A stretch of 64,000 bases of DNA from Shewanella avicenniae. Lineage in GTDB: Bacteria; Pseudomonadota; Gammaproteobacteria; Enterobacterales; Shewanellaceae. Location: assembly GCF_017354945.1 (NCBI RefSeq), contig NZ_CP071503.1:3658001-3722000 (forward strand), in the 5' to 3' direction. The position numbers and the translations under genes were made by a program. Under the pieces are notes generated by a model. The model was not told the DNA's origin. It was given only the letters and a program-made list of their open reading frames with translations, and made no database searches. Positions 39,182 through 48,223 of this stretch are shown piece after piece. Each line of letters opens with the position of its first letter. Positions within the stretch are counted from its first letter, which is position 1.

Positions 39182-40927
39182 ATGAAAGCACATATTCAAT
39201 CTTTGCTCGAACAAACCGTAGCCACCTTGAAACAACAAGGGATCATTCCCGAAGATGCCGCACCAAGGATTCAGGTCGATCGCACCAAGGATAAAACACA
39301 TGGCGATTTAGCCACTAACTTGGCAATGATGCTGAGCAAACTTGCGGGTAAAAACCCGCGCGAACTGGCTAACATCATCATCGACAATCTACCTGCGTCC
39401 GCCAACGTCACCAAAGTGGACATTGCCGGCCCAGGGTTTATCAACTTTTTTATCGATGAAAATGCGCTGGCAAATCAACTACAAGCCGCGTTAAACGATG
39501 CCCATCTCGGCATTAATTTGCCTGCAGAACAAACCGTGGTGGTTGACTATTCATCACCTAACCTCGCCAAAGAGATGCACGTGGGTCACCTGCGTTCCAC
39601 CATTATTGGTGACGCCGTGGTGCGCGCATTGGAGTTCATGGGGCATAAGGTGATTCGCCAAAACCACGTGGGCGATTGGGGTACGCAATTTGGTATGTTG
39701 CTGGCCTACATGGAAGAGCTGCGCGCGGCCAATGGCGAAGCGACTGAGATTGAACTGTCAGATTTGGAAACCTTCTACCGCGCCGCCAAAGTGCGTTTTG
39801 ATGAATCAGAAGATTTTGCCACTCGCGCTCGCCACTTGGTGGTTGAGCTGCAATCGGGCGACGAATACTGCAACAAACTGTGGCGCGAATTTAACGATAT
39901 TTCACTGAGCCACTGCCATAAAGTCTATGAGCGTTTAGGTGTCAGCCTGACCCGCGCTGACGTGCATGGCGAAAGCGCCTACAACGATGACTTAGCGCAA
40001 GTTGTAGCGGATTTGGATGCCAAAGGGCTGCTGTCTGAAAGCGATGGTGCCAAAGTGGTCTTCCAAGAAGAGTTCCGCAATAAAGAAGGCGAACCGCTGC
40101 CTGTCATTATCCAAAAAGCCGATGGCGGTTACCTGTATGCCACTACCGACTTAGCAGCGATGCGTTACCGTTCGGGCACCTTGAATGCCGATCGCGCACT
40201 GTATTTTGTTGATTTGCGCCAAGCGCTGCACTTCCAGCAAGTGTTCAGTCTCGCCCGCACCGCAGGTTTTGTCCGTCCAGAGATGACGCTGGAACACATG
40301 GGCTTTGGCACCATGAACGGTGAAGATGGACGTCCATTCAAAACCCGTTCTGGCGGCGTTGTGAAACTGGTCGACCTGCTCGATGAAGCCTACACTCGCG
40401 CCATTGAACTGGTACGTAGCAAAAACCCAGAAATGGATGAAGCAACCCTGACAGAAATCGCCCGTGTGGTCGGTGTAGCGTCAGTGAAATACGCGGATCT
40501 CTCGAAAAACCGCAGCAGTGATTACATCTTCAGTTTCGATCAAATGCTCAGCTTTGAAGGTAACACCGCACCATACTTGCTGTATGCCTACACCCGTGTT
40601 GTCGGCATATTCAAGAAAGCGGCTGATATCGATTTAAGCAACGCCAAAATCGAACTCAACGAAGAGAAAGAGAAAGAACTCGGCACTAAGCTGGCACAAT
40701 TTGGTGAAGTACTGGCACGCGTGGTCGACAAAGGCCAACCCCATCTGCTGTGTGCTTACCTGTATGAGCTGGCTGGAGCCTTCTCTAGCTTCTATGAAGC
40801 TTGTCCGGTATTGGCGGCCGATAACGAAGCCGCGCGCGACAGCCGTTTATTGCTGTCACAGTTGACCGCGAAGACCCTGAAACAAGGTCTGGGTCTGCTG
40901 GGTATTGAGACTTTGGAACGGATGTAA
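39182..40927 (+). CDS. argS: Arginyl-tRNA synthetase
   Basis: The 581-residue class I synthetase has the N-terminal Add1 domain (about residues 5-90) and the HIGH-type motif HVGH in [22 protein letters not shown] region is replaced as usual for ArgRS by a weak version (KTRSGG), and the C-terminal DALR anticodon-binding domain is present. It charges tRNA-Arg and, typically for ArgRS, needs the tRNA for activation. It starts 131 bases after priA; the Shine-Dalgarno is weak. Confidence 0.97.
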   Translation: MKAHIQSLLEQTVATLKQQGIIPEDAAPRIQVDRTKDKTHGDLATNLAMMLSKLAGKNPRELANIIIDNLPASANVTKVDIAGPGFINFFIDENALANQLQAALNDAHLGINLPAEQTVVVDYSSPNLAKEMHVGHLRSTIIGDAVVRALEFMGHKVIRQNHVGDWGTQFGMLLAYMEELRAANGEATEIELSDLETFYRAAKVRFDESEDFATRARHLVVELQSGDEYCNKLWREFNDISLSHCHKVYERLGVSLTRADVHGESAYNDDLAQVVADLDAKGLLSESDGAKVVFQEEFRNKEGEPLPVIIQKADGGYLYATTDLAAMRYRSGTLNADRALYFVDLRQALHFQQVFSLARTAGFVRPEMTLEHMGFGTMNGEDGRPFKTRSGGVVKLVDLLDEAYTRAIELVRSKNPEMDEATLTEIARVVGVASVKYADLSKNRSSDYIFSFDQMLSFEGNTAPYLLYAYTRVVGIFKKAADIDLSNAKIELNEEKEKELGTKLAQFGEVLARVVDKGQPHLLCAYLYELAGAFSSFYEACPVLAADNEAARDSRLLLSQLTAKTLKQGLGLLGIETLERM

Positions 40928-40930
40928 CCC

Positions 40931-41518
40931 ATGCGAAGCGACTATGCCAACAGCAAGCCGCGCCAACCTCGCAAGCGCGGTGCTAACAGCAAAAGCAAAG
41001 CGACGGCTGCGCCACGCCGCCCAGTATCACCAATCAAGTTCGTGGTGGGCTTGGCCGTGCTTGTGGGGTTTATCTACGCGTTGTGGTTTTTAAAGCATGA
41101 CGGCACTGACGCCGCGAGCGGCAATGAACCACAAGCTGTGACAACCAAAGCGGCGGCACCAGCAACAACCAATCCGAAAGATACGTTGCCACCAAAGCCG
41201 AAAGAAGAGTGGACCTATCAGAAAGAGCTTGAAAACAAGCAAGTTGAAGTGGATGTACCAGCGCAGAGCAATCAGCCAAGTCGCCCATATCAGATGCAAT
41301 GTGGCTCTTTCCGTAAGGAGTCACAAGCTCAAGAGATGAAAGCCGTTATCGCATTCCAAGGCATTGAGGCGCAAGTACGTAAAGTCGGCGGCAACAATGG
41401 TGATTGGTTTAAAGTGATCCTTGGCCCCTATGATGCGAAGCGCCAAGCTGAGCGCGATCGTCATACCCTGCAACGCGTAGGTCTCAACGGCTGTATGATC
41501 TGGCTTTGGACTAATTAA
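40931..41518 (+). CDS. SPOR-domain cell division protein (FtsN-like)
   Basis: The 195-residue bitopic protein has a basic N-terminus (KPRQPRKRGANSKSK), a membrane helix (about 37-57), a Pro/Ala linker and a C-terminal SPOR domain (about 115-192). The SPOR domain includes QMQCGSFRKESQAQEMKA and IILGPY-like VILGPYDAKRQAERD. SPOR domains bind denuded glycan at the septum. The position after argS and before hslVU matches the gene annotated as ftsN in many gammaproteobacteria. The essential FtsN helix is not clearly visible, so I call it FtsN-like. Confidence 0.85.
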   Translation: MRSDYANSKPRQPRKRGANSKSKATAAPRRPVSPIKFVVGLAVLVGFIYALWFLKHDGTDAASGNEPQAVTTKAAAPATTNPKDTLPPKPKEEWTYQKELENKQVEVDVPAQSNQPSRPYQMQCGSFRKESQAQEMKAVIAFQGIEAQVRKVGGNNGDWFKVILGPYDAKRQAERDRHTLQRVGLNGCMIWLWTN

Positions 41519-41532
41519 CCCGTTGGTCACAT

Positions 41533-41559
41533 AAAAACCGCCTTTTTGGGCGGTTTTTT
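41533..41559. terminator. Terminator after the SPOR gene
   Basis: AAAAACCGCC, a short T-rich loop and GGCGGTTTTTT, 15 bases past the stop codon; a T run follows on the plus strand. It separates the argS-SPOR transcript from the heat-shock hslVU operon. Confidence 0.88.
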
Positions 41560-41598
41560 TATTTTTACGCCAATCCCCACGCATTTGCGAAGATGACA

Positions 41599-41628
41599 GT
41601 TGATATTACGCCAAGGCCGCCCCATATA
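41599..41628 (+). promoter_or_regulatory. Sigma-32 heat-shock promoter of hslVU
   Basis: GTTGATA, 14 bases, CCCCATATA matches the sigma-32 pattern (CTTGAAA, 13-17 bases, CCCCATnT), with a near-perfect -10. It lies about 50 bases upstream of the hslV start. hslVU is a sigma-32 operon in E. coli. A 12-base palindrome (ATACAGCTGTAT, 41626-41637) covers the expected transcript start. Confidence 0.8.
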
Positions 41629-41677
41629 CAGCTGTATCACCCACTGGTTCACCCACCAGCATTTGAGAGGAAGTATC

Positions 41678-42202
41678 GTGACCACAATCGTATCAGTACG
41701 CCGCAATAATCAGGTTGTTATGGCGGGTGACGGTCAGGTTTCATTGGGAAACACCGTCATGAAAGGCAACGCGCGTAAAGTTCGCCGTCTGTACCACAAC
41801 AAAGTGATTGCCGGTTTTGCCGGTGGTACTGCCGATGCCTTCACCCTATTTGAGAAATTTGAAGCTCAGCTAGAGATGCACCAAGGCCATCTGATGAAGG
41901 CCGCCGTTGAGCTTGCCAAAGAGTGGCGCACCGACCGCGCTCTGCGCAAACTAGAAGCGCTGCTCGCCGTGGCTGACCACTCCGCCTCACTGATCATCAC
42001 CGGTAATGGTGATGTATTGCAGCCAGAAAACGATTTAATTGCCATCGGCTCCGGTGGTAACTACGCGCAATCAGCGGCCATCGCCCTGCTGCAAAATACT
42101 GAACTGGGCGCCCGCGACATCTGTGAAAAGTCGCTGACCATCGCTGGTGATATCTGTGTGTTCACCAACCAGTTCAAAACCATTGAAGAACTCAATTACT
42201 AA
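41678..42202 (+). CDS. hslV: HslV, ATP-dependent protease proteolytic subunit
   Basis: The protein has 174 residues from GTG 41678, which follows GAGAGGAAG. After removal of the initiator the chain begins with the catalytic Thr ([10 protein letters not shown]), the nucleophile of this proteasome-like protease. [14 protein letters not shown] and the lysine/serine segments fit the family. Six-membered rings of HslV stack with HslU hexamers to degrade unfolded and regulatory proteins after heat shock. The open frame reaches further upstream, but that part would remove the catalytic N-terminus. Confidence 0.96.
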   Translation: MTTIVSVRRNNQVVMAGDGQVSLGNTVMKGNARKVRRLYHNKVIAGFAGGTADAFTLFEKFEAQLEMHQGHLMKAAVELAKEWRTDRALRKLEALLAVADHSASLIITGNGDVLQPENDLIAIGSGGNYAQSAAIALLQNTELGARDICEKSLTIAGDICVFTNQFKTIEELNY

Positions 42203-42224
42203 GCCGGAGCGTTGAGGAAAGATT

Positions 42225-43550
42225 ATGTCTGAGATGACCCCCCGCGAGATTGTCCATGAACTGGACCAGCACATTATCGGTCAGAACAAAGCCAAACGTT
42301 CGGTAGCGATTGCGCTGCGTAACCGCTGGCGCCGTATGCAGCTGGATGATGCACTGCGTCATGAAGTGACTCCAAAAAACATTCTGATGATTGGCCCCAC
42401 CGGTGTCGGTAAAACCGAGATCGCCCGTCGTCTGGCCAAGCTGGCCAACGCGCCATTTATCAAAGTGGAAGCGACTAAATTCACTGAAGTCGGTTACGTT
42501 GGTAAAGAAGTCGATCAGATCATTCGCGATCTGACCGATACCGCAGTGAAAATGACCCGCGAGCAGCAGATGAAAAAATGCCGCACCCGCGCCGAAGAAG
42601 CCGCAGAAGAGCGCGTATTAGATGCGCTGCTGCCGAAGCCGAAAAACGACTGGGACAGCGAAAAAGACGAGCAATCGCACACCCGCCAAATCTTCCGCAA
42701 AAAACTGCGTGAAGGTCAGTTGGATGATAAAGAGATTGAGATCGACGTGATGGGCCCGCAAGTGGGCGTTGAAATCATGGCGCCTCCCGGCATGGAAGAG
42801 ATGACCAACCAGTTGCAGAGCCTGTTCCAAAACATGGGCCAAACGCCAACTAAGCGCCGCAAACTGAAGATCAAAGATGCCATGAAGCAGCTGACTGAAG
42901 AGGAAGCGGCCAAACTGGTGAATCAAGAAGATCTGAAAGACCAAGCGATTGAATTAGTAGAACAACACGGCATAGTATTCTTGGATGAAATTGACAAAAT
43001 CTGTAAGCGTGGCGAAAGCTCAGGCCCAGATGTATCACGCGAAGGGGTGCAACGTGACCTGCTGCCGTTGGTTGAGGGCTGCACCGTCAACACCAAGCAC
43101 GGCATGGTGAAAACCGATCACATTCTGTTTATTGCCTCTGGTGCGTTCCAGATGTCAAAACCGTCAGATCTGATCCCCGAGCTGCAAGGCCGTTTGCCGA
43201 TCCGTGTTGAGTTGGATGCGCTGACCGCGGGCGACTTCAAACGTATTTTGACTGAGCCGCACGCGGCGCTGACTGAACAGTACCGCGCATTGATGGCCAC
43301 TGAAGGTGTCACCATTAGCTTTACTGAAGCGGGCATTGAGCGCATCGCTGAAGCAGCGTTCCAAGTCAACGAAAGCACCGAAAATATTGGCGCTCGTCGT
43401 CTGCACACCATCATGGAACGCTTGATGGAAGATATCTCTTATGAGGCATCCGACAAATCAGGTGCCAGCTATGTGATTGATGCCGAATACGTTAATGCGC
43501 ATCTGGATACGCTAGTACACGACGAAGATTTGAGCCGCTTTATTCTGTAA
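42225..43550 (+). CDS. hslU: HslU, ATPase subunit of the HslVU protease
   Basis: The 441-residue AAA+ unfoldase has Walker A ([12 protein letters not shown]), Walker B ([10 protein letters not shown]) and the variable I-domain (about 110-230). The pore loop segment [14 protein letters not shown] and the C-terminal tail inserting into HslV complete the family pattern. It is 22 bases after hslV with AGGAAAG as ribosome-binding site. Confidence 0.97.
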   Translation: MSEMTPREIVHELDQHIIGQNKAKRSVAIALRNRWRRMQLDDALRHEVTPKNILMIGPTGVGKTEIARRLAKLANAPFIKVEATKFTEVGYVGKEVDQIIRDLTDTAVKMTREQQMKKCRTRAEEAAEERVLDALLPKPKNDWDSEKDEQSHTRQIFRKKLREGQLDDKEIEIDVMGPQVGVEIMAPPGMEEMTNQLQSLFQNMGQTPTKRRKLKIKDAMKQLTEEEAAKLVNQEDLKDQAIELVEQHGIVFLDEIDKICKRGESSGPDVSREGVQRDLLPLVEGCTVNTKHGMVKTDHILFIASGAFQMSKPSDLIPELQGRLPIRVELDALTAGDFKRILTEPHAALTEQYRALMATEGVTISFTEAGIERIAEAAFQVNESTENIGARRLHTIMERLMEDISYEASDKSGASYVIDAEYVNAHLDTLVHDEDLSRFIL

Positions 43551-43570
43551 TCTCTCAGTCTGGGTCACAC

Positions 43571-43600
43571 AAAAAACGGCGCTATTCAGCGCCGTTTTTT
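43571..43600. terminator. Bidirectional terminator between hslU and the FIST gene
   Basis: AAAAAACGGCGCT, loop ATTC, AGCGCCGTTTTTT: a 13-bp stem with T runs on both strands, serving convergent hslVU and the FIST-GGDEF gene. Confidence 0.92.
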
Positions 43601-43614
43601 ATCCAGTCATCCAC

Positions 43615-45378
43615 CTACTCGCCTTTCACGCAATTGCGGCCAGCGCTTTTTGCTCGTGAGATAGCAAAATCGACCCGCGATAACAAAGCATCCAATGTGT
43701 CTTGCTCATCATGAAACTTAGCCACGCCTATTGAACAGGTGACTTTGGGCAATTCAGGAATACCTTTAATGGTGAGTGACTGCGCCACCCCAGCGCGGAT
43801 CCGCTCAGCAATTACCAACGCTTCACCATAATGCAGTTGCGGTAGCAGCAGCATAAAGCAGTCACTTTCATAACGTGCAAACCCATCTGTATGGCGCACA
43901 CAGCGATTGACAATATCGACCAAATTGCACAGCAGTTGATCGCCAATGGCATGACCAAAATCTTCATTCAGTTGTTTAAAGCCATCTAAGTCGATTTTCA
44001 ACAGCGATAATGGTGCACTAATCATGCGGCAATGCTGAAACTCTTGTGCCAACTGCTCTTCAAAGGCGCGGCGGTTTAACACTCCGGTTAAGCTATCAAG
44101 CTGCGCTAGGCGAGTAAGCTCCTGATTTTTGGCGTTAAGCTTTTCAGTCATACGCGAAATAAAGCACATCAGTCGTTGTAATCGGTTGAGATTACGCGAC
44201 ATCTTCATCTCAGCCCGCTCGGTGATCAGCCAATCGTCTTCCTCTGCGGCGGGAGCGGGTTCTTCGCTAAACCCTACGGATACAATGGTGGCATTGAGTA
44301 CATCGCGTGGCACATTGGCAGTATCGATTTCGCCATAGGTGAAAAACCCCGCCACCGCCGCCACGTCTTCAAAGGGCTGAATCTCAGCCCGCGGATCATC
44401 TTGTAGAAATGACTGCCGACAACAACACGAGAAGACTAAAATTGCCTCTGGACCAAAGCTGATTAAATCGTGCCGAGCAAAACTTAAATCGCTGAGAATA
44501 CTGTTCACATCGCCGTAGCCAAACTGCACAGTATCACCAGGCTCAAGCTGGGCGAGAAAGACCAGCTCATGCGCCTCACCCACGGCAATTGGCACTCGCG
44601 CCACCAGCTTGCCCCCATGATTGGCCATTAGCGGGAATTCCATTGCCGAACTAAAAAATCCCGTTTTTTCGATACCAATAAAGTAGTTATACAGATCGTA
44701 AGCCGCGATATTATCGATGGTTTTAACCACATCACCTTGAGTGCTCGTGACCGTCATACCCTCGCCAAACGGTGTCCAGCCAAGGTAGTTAAAGGTTTTG
44801 ATCCGTAACGCTTCACCGTAAAACGCTACGATGACTGAGCCAGCGTCCGACAAGGCTTGATCCAACATCACCGAGGTTGACAGCTTTTGCGAGAAATCCC
44901 CGGCAAGGCCACCAAAAATGGGCAGATTGACTAACTCATCACTCATACCCCGCAGCAAGCGCGTGGTGGCCAACTTGGTGGGATTGCTGAGAAGCAGTAC
45001 CCCTTGCAGATCCCTTTGCTTGATTGCCAGTTCCGCCGCCATATTGCGCCCATCAAGGTACTCGTCATCTGGGCTGGATTGCAGCAAAGTGGCAACAAAA
45101 GAGGACTTATCGAACCGAAGTAACGACACCACCGTGGCATTATTCCAATCGCTGCCAGCAGAGACAATCCCCATCGCGGAGCAGCCGACCACGGTAATAT
45201 TGGGCAGTTTGGCACGCAGTTCGGCAGAGACTGATAGCAGCCAACCGGATTCGAGATTGCGGGAATACACTTGAGCTAACACTCTGCCACTAGGCAGGTT
45301 TAGCCAACTTGAATCTAATTGTTGCAACGCTTGTTGGAGCTGATTTTGCGATTGCACAGTCAGAACAACATGCTCCAT
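43615..45378 (-). CDS. FIST sensor protein with a degenerate GGDEF domain
   Basis: The 587-residue soluble protein has a FIST N domain (about residues 25-220, with TVVGCSAMG) and FIST C domain (about 225-365, ending in FSCCCRQSFL). A short coiled coil and a C-terminal GGDEF-type domain (about 415-585, starting LAQLDSLTGVLNRRAFE) follow. FIST domains are proposed to bind small ligands such as amino acids. The GGDEF signature reads ESDCF in ARYESDCFMLLL, so diguanylate cyclase activity is unlikely; a GTP- or partner-binding role is possible. Monocistronic; 166-base upstream gap. Confidence 0.85.
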   Translation of the reverse strand: MEHVVLTVQSQNQLQQALQQLDSSWLNLPSGRVLAQVYSRNLESGWLLSVSAELRAKLPNITVVGCSAMGIVSAGSDWNNATVVSLLRFDKSSFVATLLQSSPDDEYLDGRNMAAELAIKQRDLQGVLLLSNPTKLATTRLLRGMSDELVNLPIFGGLAGDFSQKLSTSVMLDQALSDAGSVIVAFYGEALRIKTFNYLGWTPFGEGMTVTSTQGDVVKTIDNIAAYDLYNYFIGIEKTGFFSSAMEFPLMANHGGKLVARVPIAVGEAHELVFLAQLEPGDTVQFGYGDVNSILSDLSFARHDLISFGPEAILVFSCCCRQSFLQDDPRAEIQPFEDVAAVAGFFTYGEIDTANVPRDVLNATIVSVGFSEEPAPAAEEDDWLITERAEMKMSRNLNRLQRLMCFISRMTEKLNAKNQELTRLAQLDSLTGVLNRRAFEEQLAQEFQHCRMISAPLSLLKIDLDGFKQLNEDFGHAIGDQLLCNLVDIVNRCVRHTDGFARYESDCFMLLLPQLHYGEALVIAERIRAGVAQSLTIKGIPELPKVTCSIGVAKFHDEQDTLDALLSRVDFAISRAKSAGRNCVKGE

Positions 45379-45544
45379 CTACGCCTCCACCGAATGAATA
45401 TTCATCGAGTCAATTGGGAACATCGACTTTAATGAGCAGTATAGTTCAAGTTTGGGAGGACTCTGTTTGCGGTGCTATTTTTGTCTGAAAAATAACATTA
45501 ACGATAAAATCGAAAGGTAAATAAGTCACTGATAGTTATAAAAG

Positions 45545-45997
45545 TCACGCTGAAATTGTGCAGTCATCCAAGCGTTGCCAATGGTGCTTTTTGCCAAAAC
45601 CGAGCAGGTTGTCGGTCATTTTGATGGTCTGCAATTCTAGCTGCCACAACGGCGCCGATTTGAGCCGCGCAATTGGAAAATGTTCACAGTATTGGTGCGT
45701 TATAGCCTCCACATCGGCGGCGCTGACCCGCTTGGCAATAGCACTAAATTGAATCCCCTGAATTTTGGCCACATTGCGGGTTTGGTCGGCAATGGTGCCT
45801 GCAATCTGTGGTCGCTCCAACATGGCTTGGGTATGACGACTATCATCGGCGGTCATCAAATAACAACTGGCGCTGGCGCTATCGAAGTAATAGAAGCAGC
45901 TGGCACACCAAACACCATCAGTGTCGACTGTCGCCAAGGTCAACACATGGTGCTGTTGCAGATACTGACTAATGGGGCGTGGCATTTCGACTAACAT
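45545..45997 (-). CDS. YhbP-like (UPF0306) flavin-binding-fold protein
   Basis: A split-barrel (pyridoxamine phosphate oxidase-like) small protein with segments HVLTLATVDTDGVWCASCFY and KMTDNLLGFGKKHHW that fit the YhbP/UPF0306 family. Its biochemical role is unknown to me. The open frame reaches 46108. The first 37 residues do not resemble the family, so I place the start at ATG 45997 (about 150 residues); ATG 45985 is also possible and neither has a strong ribosome-binding site. It diverges from the MazG-like gene. Confidence 0.75.
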   Translation of the reverse strand: MLVEMPRPISQYLQQHHVLTLATVDTDGVWCASCFYYFDSASASCYLMTADDSRHTQAMLERPQIAGTIADQTRNVAKIQGIQFSAIAKRVSAADVEAITHQYCEHFPIARLKSAPLWQLELQTIKMTDNLLGFGKKHHWQRLDDCTISA

Positions 45998-46157
45998 GAT
46001 GCGGGCACAATAAAAAACTGGGTGGATGCAGTCTAAAGCAGTGACCGAGCTGCGCCAACTCTTGTCGGCAAAATCTAGCAAAGGCACAAGATTTTGAACC
46101 CACAGCATGAGCGCTTTATCATAGGTACTTTATTTGCCCCAGCCTACGCAGTGACTT

Positions 46158-46739
46158 ATGAAATTACTCCAACTTAACCACGCCATCTACCAGCAGCTGT
46201 ATACCGATATTGCCGAATTCCGCCATACCTATGATTTGGCCGTCGCAGATCCTAGTTCGCTGACAGAGCAGCAAGACGCGCTACATACCTCGCTGATCAC
46301 CGAAGAGTTGACCGAACTTGCTGAAGCACAAGACATCGTCGAACAGGCCGACGCGATTGTGGATAGTGTGTATGTGCTGATGGGACGCCTAGTGCATTTA
46401 GGCATCGACGATGTGACCCAAGACAGCACAGGGATCAGCTATCTGATTGATATTTTGCTGCAAGTGGCCAATGCCCGCACCATCGATTTCATCAGTTGCT
46501 GGCATGAAGTCCATAGCTCCAACATGAGCAAAGTCTGTCGTACCCAACAAGAATTAGACGACACCATCGCCCATTACGCCGAGCAAGGCATTAAGATTGA
46601 AGGCGTGAGTAAAGGCGGTTACTTGATTGCCAAATGCGCCGAAGATTGCCAACTGCAAGGCAAATTGGTACGCCGTGGCAAGGTGTTGAAATCCGTTTAT
46701 TATCGCCCTGCGGATCTGGCTAAGTTAATCACCGGCTGA
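46158..46739 (+). CDS. MazG/HisE-like all-alpha NTP pyrophosphohydrolase family protein
   Basis: The 193-residue protein has the all-alpha NTP-pyrophosphatase metal motif EELTELAE followed by DAIVDSVYVLMG (EExxE and DxxxD), about residues 50-76. A C-terminal part (about 115-190) fits bacterial phosphoribosyl-ATP pyrophosphohydrolase-like proteins. The family hydrolyses (d)NTPs or modified nucleotides to monophosphates; substrate unknown. Monocistronic, ending in a good terminator. Confidence 0.72.
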   Translation: MKLLQLNHAIYQQLYTDIAEFRHTYDLAVADPSSLTEQQDALHTSLITEELTELAEAQDIVEQADAIVDSVYVLMGRLVHLGIDDVTQDSTGISYLIDILLQVANARTIDFISCWHEVHSSNMSKVCRTQQELDDTIAHYAEQGIKIEGVSKGGYLIAKCAEDCQLQGKLVRRGKVLKSVYYRPADLAKLITG

Positions 46740-46792
46740 TGTCTCAGTTGTCGACATCCTAGTAAACAGACCGCAGCAAAAAGACCACAACA

Positions 46793-46816
46793 AAAAGGGG
46801 CGCTTTAGCCCCTTTT
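46793..46816. terminator. Bidirectional terminator after the MazG-like gene
   Basis: AAAAGGGGC, loop GCTTTA, GCCCCTTTT: a 9-bp stem between the MazG-like gene (plus) and the cytochrome gene (minus). Confidence 0.85.
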
Positions 46817-46844
46817 GTCTCTGCACGAATAAATCCGCTCACCA

Positions 46845-48173
46845 TTAGCGCATCTGCAAAATCACCACATCACTGCTGGCTGGGTCGGTATCATGGCGGA
46901 TGGTTTTTACGGAATCGGCCGTTACCGCTGCACCTTGATTACCCCACGCACTGCGGATAAAACTCAACACCGCCGCAATCTCCTGATCGGATAGTTGCTG
47001 CCGAAACGGCGGCATACGATAGGCATCGGGCACACCTTGAGTCACAATCCGGCTTGAGCCGTTCAAAGTAATGTTGATTGCCGATGCATCATGGCGGGTC
47101 AACATCGAGCTCGCGCCCGCAAGTGGCGGGATCCATTGCTCGCGCCCAATACCATCGGCGCCGTGACAAGCGGCACAGCGCGTCAAATAAATATGCGCGC
47201 CTTGCGAGTTGGCCGTATTGGCGCTGAAGGTTTGCTGCTGATGACGCCAAGGTTCACCATCTACGGCAGGATTGCCCGGCAGTGACTTTAGATAGTGGGC
47301 AATGGCAGACAGATCTTCATCACTCATAAATTGGGTGGAGTTGTTGTACGCGTCAGTCATCGAGCCGTACACTACCGCGTGTTGGTTGCGGCCATTTTTC
47401 AAAAACTGCACCACATCCGCTTCACTCCAACGACCAATGCCAATGTTGTGGTCATTGCGTAAACTCGGCGCATACCAACCATCTAATAGCGCCCCCGCAA
47501 GATACTGTTTACTCGATTGATCCAGCGCTTGCTCTTGCATCGCTAGGCCACGCGGGGTGTGGCAACTGCCGCAATGCCCAGGGCCTTGCACCAGGTATGC
47601 ACCGCGGTTCCATTGCGCATTTTCGGCGCTATTGGGTTGATAACTGCCCTCGTCACTAAACAGGGCCGCCCACAGCGCCAACGGCCAACGCATATTCAGC
47701 GGCCACGGGATATCACTGGCATGATTCGGTTGCGCAACCGGTGCCACGCCATGCATAAAGTAGGCGTATAAGGCTTTCACATCGTCATCAGTCAGCTTGG
47801 CGTAGGACGGAAATGGCATTGCCGGATACAACCTATGACCGTCTTGTGCCACACCGTGACGCACGGCACGATCAAAATCCGCCAGCGAATAGCGGCCAAT
47901 TCCAGTGGCGTTATCTGGGGTGATATTGGTGCTATAGACGGCGCCGATCGGCGTCATCATCTTCAAGCCACCACTGAACGGCGCTTTATCTGGAATGGTA
48001 TGACAGGCAACGCAGTCGCTTAGGCGCGCCACATACTCACCGTGCTGGATAAGCTCAGCTGCTGGCGCGTCCAACGATTCGCCAGCAAACGCCGACACTG
48101 GTGTACGGTTGCTAAACCATGCAACCGCAGCCGCAATAATGACAATGAAAACAACGAGCGACACTTTTTTCAC
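46845..48173 (-). CDS. Triheme cytochrome c subunit of a periplasmic molybdenum dehydrogenase
   Basis: The 442-residue protein has an N-terminal signal or anchor helix (residues 3-20). Three c-type heme motifs are present: CVACH (54-58), CGSCH (201-205) and CAACH (333-337). This three-heme layout is typical of the cytochrome subunits of membrane-bound alcohol, gluconate and aldehyde dehydrogenases. It lies downstream of the molybdopterin subunit and most likely passes its electrons to quinone or the respiratory chain in the periplasm. Confidence 0.88.
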   Translation of the reverse strand: MKKVSLVVFIVIIAAAVAWFSNRTPVSAFAGESLDAPAAELIQHGEYVARLSDCVACHTIPDKAPFSGGLKMMTPIGAVYSTNITPDNATGIGRYSLADFDRAVRHGVAQDGHRLYPAMPFPSYAKLTDDDVKALYAYFMHGVAPVAQPNHASDIPWPLNMRWPLALWAALFSDEGSYQPNSAENAQWNRGAYLVQGPGHCGSCHTPRGLAMQEQALDQSSKQYLAGALLDGWYAPSLRNDHNIGIGRWSEADVVQFLKNGRNQHAVVYGSMTDAYNNSTQFMSDEDLSAIAHYLKSLPGNPAVDGEPWRHQQQTFSANTANSQGAHIYLTRCAACHGADGIGREQWIPPLAGASSMLTRHDASAINITLNGSSRIVTQGVPDAYRMPPFRQQLSDQEIAAVLSFIRSAWGNQGAAVTADSVKTIRHDTDPASSDVVILQMR

Positions 48174-48223
48174 AACAATCCCTCTTTCTTGGCAGTCCTT
48201 AGGTTCCAGTCCATCGGCTAGAC

